Origin: Lachnospiraceae bacterium
GTDB lineage: Bacteria > Bacillota > Clostridia > Lachnospirales > Lachnospiraceae
Reading direction: 5' to 3'
Length of the DNA stretch: 36,134 bases
Assembly: GCA_910575565.1 (NCBI GenBank)
Contig: CAJTFL010000035.1
Coordinates: forward strand, 1-36,134
The notes below the pieces were generated by a model. The model saw nothing but the letters and a program-made list of their open reading frames with translations, had not been told where the DNA came from and ran no database searches. The position numbers and the translations under genes are program-made. Positions 31,349-36,134 of this stretch are shown here, piece by piece (positions within the stretch are counted from its first letter, which is position 1; every line of letters starts with the position of its first letter).

Positions 31349-32134
31349 TTAAGAGGAAATGGGAGCGCAGGGCTTCCTCCCCGCAAGCTCCATCATCTCC
31401 TCATACAAGCCGCTTGCCTCCTCCGGTGAATAGCCATACACCAAAAATACGTCCATCACATAAGGGGAGTAGGGAAGCCCGGTAAGCTCCCCGGCAAAGG
31501 CCATCGCCGCAATCTCGCTTAAAGCGATAACGGCGGAGTCGTTATGGATAGGGCCAAGGGACCAAAGCCGCACCTTTTCCGTTCTGGTAAAAATTTCCTT
31601 TTTGTGCTTTTCTTCCACATAGTGGAACAGCTCATGAGCCAGCAGCAGATTAGCGATATCCAGCTTATCGGTCAAAATCTCCGAAATCTCCGGCTTCGCC
31701 AAAAATTTCCCTGCCTTTTTCACCGCATCCATATAGATATGGATGGTATCCGGCTCGCGAAATTCCGCAAACAAAACCCGGTCAGCCTTCTCCGGGTAAG
31801 TGGGGTAAGAAACCTTCATCCCCATAGCCTTCGCCAGCTGCTCCGGCTCGCTGCACCCGTATTCCCGGCAGATTTTTCCGGCATACTCCCTGCCGCAGGC
31901 GATGGACTTTCCCATCCACTGCTTTCTCTGGCTGTCCTTAAATTTCCCATTTAAAGGCTCCCTGGAAAACACATAGGCGAACCACTCTTCCGGCGGAATC
32001 TGGGTCAGGTCTTTAAGCATTTCCTCCAGGGAACGCAAGGGAAAGTGGGGGCGCTCATACCTCCTGGCCCCCTGCTTCCCAAAAAGCCCCTGAGCTATGG
32101 GCTTAAGCGCCTCCTGCAATTCTTCCTTCGTCAT
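31349..32134 (-). CDS. ImmA/IrrE-like zinc metallopeptidase
   Basis: Protein of 261 aa. The zinc motif AHELFHYVEEKH (HExxH) is central, with hydrophobic NLLLAHE upstream as in ImmA/IrrE peptidases. A third ligand, probably Glu in SEIAAMAFAGEL, lies ~40 residues on. ImmA-like enzymes cleave repressors or other regulators, often of mobile elements. Here the neighbours are catabolic genes, and no Xre-type repressor is beside it. The N-terminal ~90 residues are unassigned. I chose ATG 32134 because GGAGG lies 6 nt upstream; the frame can start at TTG 32140. Confidence 0.75.
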   Translation of the reverse strand: MTKEELQEALKPIAQGLFGKQGARRYERPHFPLRSLEEMLKDLTQIPPEEWFAYVFSREPLNGKFKDSQRKQWMGKSIACGREYAGKICREYGCSEPEQLAKAMGMKVSYPTYPEKADRVLFAEFREPDTIHIYMDAVKKAGKFLAKPEISEILTDKLDIANLLLAHELFHYVEEKHKKEIFTRTEKVRLWSLGPIHNDSAVIALSEIAAMAFAGELTGLPYSPYVMDVFLVYGYSPEEASGLYEEMMELAGRKPCAPISS

Positions 32135-32198
32135 CTGCAACCTCCGATGGCATATTTTGTCCTTTTGTTAACCTTCCTCTGGCAGATGACCGGCCCGC

Positions 32199-32289
32199 GC
32201 CATTCGCACTGCGCAGCGTCCCTTTAAGGAAAAGCCACGCCTTACGAAACTCTCCGCTGCCTGCGCAGTTTCCTTTTGCCCATAAAAGC
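32199..32289 (-). repeat. dispersed hairpin repeat, third locus
   Basis: GCGCCATTCGCA and, after a divergent middle, CTCTCCGCTGCCTGCGCAG and TTTTGCCCATAAAAG match the reverse complement of the 178-bp unit (GCGCCCATTCGCA; CTCTCCGCTGCTGGCGCAG; TTTTGCTCATAAACG). On the minus strand it starts right after the stop of the HyuA-like gene and fills most of the spacer to the ImmA-like gene. Confidence 0.65.
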
Positions 32290-34428
32290 TTAAATCTCCG
32301 TCACTGCCCCTACGATAATGATCTCTTCATCCGGCTCCCGGTCGCCTAAATCCAGATCCATCAGCAGGAAAATCTGCTCCAAATCCACCGCGCTGTAATC
32401 CCCTACCCTGGGGCCTACGCACACGAAGAAATCTGGCCTTAACACGGTATCCGTCTTGAACACCGCCCCGTCCTTCCAAAGCTGCTCCACAACCTCCTGG
32501 TATTTGCTTACCGGGCACTTCTCTACGAAGCCGTTGGAGCACTGAACCTTGATGAAGCCCTTCTTATCCACGATACGGATGGGCGTCTTGTCGCCCCTGG
32601 TTCCTTTGTAAACATAAAATTTATCCGTCTTTTCCGCCAGCTTCACATCGGAAACCTTCGGCCCAAAGTCCTGGGCAGCCAGCTCGGCCGCTTCCTTCTC
32701 GTCGCATTCCTTCAAAAGATCGGTGGTCTTTACCTCCGTGGAGCCGGTGGCGATAGCCGTAACCTTGCCGGTCTGGTTATCAATCTCAATATGTACCTCC
32801 ACCGTATCCGGGGACGCACCAGAGCTTACCGCCGCATCCGCCGCTTCCTTCTTCAGCTCCCGGATATCCTCCTGGGTGGGATTGGGGATTACACGCTCTA
32901 CCACGTCGCGCACCATGGAAAGGGCAACGCCGATAGAGGAAATTACCTCTGCGTTCTCCGGGATGCTGTACTGCAGCCCCATCTTCTCCGCACAGTAGGG
33001 AACCAAGGAGGCCGCGCCGCCGCCGCAGCCTACCAGCTTCATGCTGTCATGGTCTAACTGGTACTTATCAGCCAATGCGTTAATGCAGGCATTTACCTTC
33101 TCAAAGTCTTTATCCAAAATCTGGGTTGCCAGCTCTTCCACCGTAATGCCTAACTTATCCGCCACCGGCTGCATCGCCTTGCGGGCCGCATTGGCATTGC
33201 CATGGGCGAAGTATTTCTCTTCAATCAGCCCTAGAACGTTGGCCGCGTCCGTGTTGGTAAAGCAAATGCGCTTGCCGCTCTTTAAGCGGATGGTTACGTA
33301 GTCTGCCGGATCCCCTGGCTTGGGGCTTACCATCTCAATCTGCGGATCCACGATCTCTTCTTCCGGGGTAAAGCAGGCATACTCGCAGCCTGCAATATGG
33401 GCGGAACGGGGGCCTACGTCTACTACGGCCTTATCGTTGATCCGAACCATGGAACCTCCCGCGCAGCCTAAGATCCGCACGTCCAGGGAGCTGATATACG
33501 TATCGTGGCCGCCGATCTGGGCATAATCCACGCCGGGTCGGCCATTTTTAATTACGCCGATATTGGTGGTGGTTCCGCCTACCTCAAAGTAAATGGCATT
33601 GGAAGCCCGCAGATACATCAGCGACCCCATTACCGATGCCGCCGGGCCGGAAAGAGCCGTCAGGATCGGGCGCTTCCTCATCTCGCTGATCTCCATAACG
33701 CCGCCGTCGCCCCTCATGATCATCAAGGGAACGGTAACGCCTGCCGCACGGACGGAAGACTCCGTAGCGTTGGCCGTCATCATCATCTTGGGCAGGATGG
33801 AAGCATTAATCGCCGCCGTCCTGGTACGCCTGGTCAATCCGTACAGCTTGGTAATATCGGAAGCCATGGAAACCGGCACGCCCTTCTTCTCCGCACAGTC
33901 ATGGATCATCATCTCTTCGTCCATGCTGTCTACGCCAAAGGCCATGGAGGCAACGATTACCTGCGCGCCCTGCTTTAACAGATCATCAATATTCTGGTTA
34001 ATCACCGCCTCGGTAAGCATTTTCTTTTTGATGAAGGCATTAAACACCTTGATCATCCTGCCAACCTTTTCATCCAGGATAATATCCTTTAAAGCCAGCT
34101 GCCTTTTCGCCAGGAAGCCTTCCAATCCGCCTCCCGCCACGCCTACTACGCCTACGCTGGCCACGTCGCCTTCGATAAAAGCGTTTGTGGCCTGGGTGGT
34201 AGAGTGGGCTACGAACACAACGTCCTCCGGCAGGATATTATGCTCACGCATACAATTCTGGAAGCTTTTCACTACGCCGGCGGCAACGCCGTCCTTATCA
34301 TCGTGTGTGGTTTTTACCTGGTTCTTTCCAATAATTTCATGGGTTTCATTGTCCATTGCCACGCATTTGGTATAGGTTCCGCCTACGTCAATCCCCATGC
34401 GGACCGCTCTGTGCTCACGTTCTGCCAT
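32290..34428 (-). CDS. hydantoinase/oxoprolinase family protein (HyuA-like), stand-alone
   Basis: Protein of 712 aa. The N-terminus has the Hydant_A_N actin-like fold (MGIDVGGTYTKCVAM), followed by a Hydantoinase_A region (SGPAASVMGSLMYL, FEVGGTTTNIGVI, LVGCGGGAASLVPYCA). The last ~190 residues (from about 520) form an extra C-terminal region with no assignment. Relatives use ATP in ring opening of 5-oxoproline or hydantoins, or in acetone carboxylation, but usually have a HyuB or beta partner; none is present. So the reaction is unknown. Start ATG 34428 (MAEREHRAV) has AGGAAAGGAAAA upstream; the frame begins at 34452 without a ribosome site. A multi-pass transporter precedes it. Confidence 0.88.
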   Translation of the reverse strand: MAEREHRAVRMGIDVGGTYTKCVAMDNETHEIIGKNQVKTTHDDKDGVAAGVVKSFQNCMREHNILPEDVVFVAHSTTQATNAFIEGDVASVGVVGVAGGGLEGFLAKRQLALKDIILDEKVGRMIKVFNAFIKKKMLTEAVINQNIDDLLKQGAQVIVASMAFGVDSMDEEMMIHDCAEKKGVPVSMASDITKLYGLTRRTRTAAINASILPKMMMTANATESSVRAAGVTVPLMIMRGDGGVMEISEMRKRPILTALSGPAASVMGSLMYLRASNAIYFEVGGTTTNIGVIKNGRPGVDYAQIGGHDTYISSLDVRILGCAGGSMVRINDKAVVDVGPRSAHIAGCEYACFTPEEEIVDPQIEMVSPKPGDPADYVTIRLKSGKRICFTNTDAANVLGLIEEKYFAHGNANAARKAMQPVADKLGITVEELATQILDKDFEKVNACINALADKYQLDHDSMKLVGCGGGAASLVPYCAEKMGLQYSIPENAEVISSIGVALSMVRDVVERVIPNPTQEDIRELKKEAADAAVSSGASPDTVEVHIEIDNQTGKVTAIATGSTEVKTTDLLKECDEKEAAELAAQDFGPKVSDVKLAEKTDKFYVYKGTRGDKTPIRIVDKKGFIKVQCSNGFVEKCPVSKYQEVVEQLWKDGAVFKTDTVLRPDFFVCVGPRVGDYSAVDLEQIFLLMDLDLGDREPDEEIIIVGAVTEI

Positions 34429-34558
34429 CTTCAATTTTCCTTTCCTGATCATCTATTCACACTCTGTTCATCATCTATTCCATGATGCCGGGCTAAAAGT
34501 TTTTGGCTCTTATCCCTGCGGATTGTCCCGCCTTTTCCATTCCCCTTGATTGGGATTA

Positions 34559-34582
34559 CGGGTGCGCCACCTGACGCACCCG
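34559..34582. repeat. hairpin between transporter and HyuA-like gene
   Basis: CGGGTGCG (34559-34566), loop, CGCACCCG (34575-34582): a perfect 8-bp G+C-rich stem. No T run follows on the minus strand, so it is more likely an RNA-processing or attenuation hairpin than a full terminator. Confidence 0.5.
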
Positions 34583-34630
34583 CAAAAGGAATATCCTTAA
34601 TTCAGCTTAAGCCTAAATATGTGCCGCAGT

Positions 34631-36016
34631 TTAAATAAACCAAGCCGCGCCAAGCCCTCCCAGCATAATAAATGCAGCAACATACTGAAGGACGCCGGTT
34701 ACGTAAGCATTGGGGATGGACAGCTTTAAGAAGTCTTTCGACTCAACCTTCGTATAAGCAAGACCCCATGCAACCCAAGACTGGGTAATGCAGCTTCCGA
34801 TATTCACGGTAATGGTAGGAATAGCGAATACTGCGTATAAGAACGGAACGGAGAAGGAAGCTACGTTGGACAAAACGCCTAAGGTAGCCGCGCCGCAGCC
34901 CACCAGGGTCATCGGCCCACGGAACAGGCCCATGAACAAAAGAACCGCGAATACGATACATACAACCAGTTCATTCTTCGGCATAACGCCGCCTAATACT
35001 ACCTTGAAATAAGGAGAAGCATAGGAAGCTACCTTATTGAACATGGGCAGGGTAAGAAGGAAGCCAACCAGGGGAGCGGTATCTACCACGCCGTCATAGT
35101 ACAGCTTATTTACTAACTGGCAGTTTTCCTTGAACGTGCCGTTCATCCTTCCGCACAGGAACAGCGCTAAGAAGCCTGCGATAACAAAGCCGCCGATTAC
35201 GGAGAAATCCAGCCAAATCTTTAACACAACCGGAACGATGGGAAGGAGCAGGGTATAGATAGGAGCATTGCGCTGCTCGGAAGCACCGCGGCTCTGTGCC
35301 GCCCATGCGTGGGAAGTTTTGGACTTCTTTAAGTAGACTGCCGCTAAAAGGGTGGTCGCTACCAGCATAATCAACAGCGCCGCATAGCCCCAGTGTGCCG
35401 CATACCAGCCTAAGGTAAAGTCAGGCATATCATCAACGCCGATAAAGAAGGCACGGTACTGAGCAAAGTTTACCGGATTTAAGTAAATGCCTGCCGCTAC
35501 AGAACCCATGAAGGAGAACATGGCAATCGCTTTCGGAACGCCTAAGGACATAAGAATCGGAAGCACGATAACGCCGATAGCAATAACAGGGCCAGCGCCG
35601 GTCATAGCGGTGAAGATCAATGCGGTAACGATATTTAACAGGGCAATCGTAACCATGGGCTTGTCGCCGCCTAATTCCACGGTCTTGCGGATCAATGTGG
35701 AAGCAATGCCGGTGTCCATCAGGACGCGGCCAAACCATGCGCCCCAGCATACATTTACCAGGGTAGTGCCCCAGCCTTCGGGAGCGCTCTGGTAAATTTC
35801 ATTTAAAATTTTCACCAGGCCGGACTTGCCCTCAAACTGCAGGACAGGGTTAGCCTCAATAAACGACGCGCTTGCAAAAACGGTTCCCAACAGCGGGAGA
35901 ATGGTCCATACAAGGGTAATCACCAAAAACCCGATCATCAGGTTGTGGCCTTTGATACAGTAATACGCCAGGCCAAAGAAAGAAAGTAACAAAATAATAC
36001 CTACTACATATTCCAT
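34631..36016 (-). CDS. multi-pass membrane transporter (ion-transporter/citrate-GntP-like)
   Basis: Polytopic membrane protein of 461 aa with about 11-12 hydrophobic segments. Pore-like loops TAMTGAGPVIAIGVIVLPIL and LFRGPMTLVGCGAATLGVL sit in the two halves, an arrangement of ion-transporter superfamily carriers for gluconate, citrate and other carboxylates. The exact family and substrate are not assignable; an organic acid is likely by analogy. Start ATG 36016 (MEYVVGII) has AGGAGG 8 nt upstream; the frame extends to 36058 without a ribosome site. It is first in the cluster and divergent from the regulator at the right edge. Confidence 0.85.
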   Translation of the reverse strand: MEYVVGIILLLSFFGLAYYCIKGHNLMIGFLVITLVWTILPLLGTVFASASFIEANPVLQFEGKSGLVKILNEIYQSAPEGWGTTLVNVCWGAWFGRVLMDTGIASTLIRKTVELGGDKPMVTIALLNIVTALIFTAMTGAGPVIAIGVIVLPILMSLGVPKAIAMFSFMGSVAAGIYLNPVNFAQYRAFFIGVDDMPDFTLGWYAAHWGYAALLIMLVATTLLAAVYLKKSKTSHAWAAQSRGASEQRNAPIYTLLLPIVPVVLKIWLDFSVIGGFVIAGFLALFLCGRMNGTFKENCQLVNKLYYDGVVDTAPLVGFLLTLPMFNKVASYASPYFKVVLGGVMPKNELVVCIVFAVLLFMGLFRGPMTLVGCGAATLGVLSNVASFSVPFLYAVFAIPTITVNIGSCITQSWVAWGLAYTKVESKDFLKLSIPNAYVTGVLQYVAAFIMLGGLGAAWFI

Positions 36017-36050
36017 AAAATTTCCTCCTAGTGTACTGACCTGTTGATAT

Positions 36051-36094
36051 TTAACCAAATAATTCTGGTAATCACAGTTGTTCTGATGTATAAT
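36051..36094. promoter_or_regulatory. divergent control region between transporter and regulator
   Basis: An imperfect inverted repeat TTAACCA (36051-36057) / TGGTAA (36066-36071) is followed by a plus-strand TATAAT (36089-36094). No clear -35 is visible. Spacing suits an operator for the divergent regulator; this is inference. Confidence 0.35.
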
Positions 36095-36116
36095 AAAAGA
36101 AACGGCGGTGATTCCT

Positions 36117-36134
36117 ATGGCAAGACCAAAAAAG
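36117..36134 (+). CDS. start of a gene truncated by the window edge, probably a transcriptional regulator
   Basis: Only the first six codons (MARPKK) are present, with GGCGGTG 6 nt before the ATG and a TATAAT box upstream. Starts of this kind are common in TetR-family regulators, and the divergent position beside a transporter gene agrees. The identity rests on six residues and position. Confidence 0.4.

Overview
The window looks like a chromosome segment from a gut-type, spore-forming Lachnospiraceae bacterium (Clostridium cluster XIVa). This is inferred, not searched. The basis is the class III fructose-1,6-bisphosphatase, the YesN-type response regulator, the choline-binding-type cell-wall repeats, the glycan-degrading enzymes with ABC transporters, strong AGGAGG ribosome sites, a sigma-G-like promoter, and dense intergenic hairpin repeats. 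Most genes lie on the minus strand.

Layout. 0-3 kb: a YesN-type response regulator, then an exported cell-wall-binding protein with a long structured leader. 3.1-4.9 kb: a GH2 beta-glucuronidase. 5.0-7.8 kb: an AT-rich accessory island with a Fic-domain gene behind an inverted-repeat operator, a frameshifted AlbA_2-domain gene, hairpin and direct repeats, and the 3' remnant of a tyrosine integrase that ends inside a tRNA-Pro(TGG) gene. This looks like the scar of an integrative element. 8-12.6 kb: a minus-strand operon with two YfcE-type phosphodiesterases, an rRNA methyltransferase, an exported papain-type protease and RdgB. 12.7-17.5 kb: a rhodanese, a small N/S/Q-rich protein behind a sigma-G-like promoter (candidate forespore protein), an NlpC/P60 cell-wall hydrolase behind WalR-like direct repeats, a 178-bp tandem repeat, a DUF1700 protein and class III fbp. 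17.8-22.5 kb, plus strand: an MBL-fold hydrolase, a zinc-ribbon/VWA membrane protein, a NusG-domain-II protein and an M23 peptidase.

22.5-29.5 kb is a carbohydrate-use locus: a GH3 glycosidase, an AraC regulator, and a sugar ABC transporter (binding protein and two permeases, no ATPase). The binding protein and the permeases are separated by about 315 bp of hairpins and dispersed repeat. 29.6-36.1 kb is a second catabolic cluster on the minus strand: a multi-pass transporter, a stand-alone hydantoinase/oxoprolinase-like protein, an ImmA-like metallopeptidase, and a YiaK-YiaL pair like that of the E. coli yia operon. It ends at a strong terminator and is divergent from a regulator that starts at the right edge.

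The most notable signals are: (1) the integrase scar in tRNA-Pro with its Fic/AlbA cargo; (2) a dispersed hairpin-repeat family that begins directly after stop codons; (3) a sigma-G-type promoter on an unrecognised 69-aa protein; (4) WalR-like repeats on the NlpC/P60 gene; (5) the YiaK/YiaL/HyuA-like/transporter cluster. No CRISPR array, rRNA gene or intact insertion sequence was seen.
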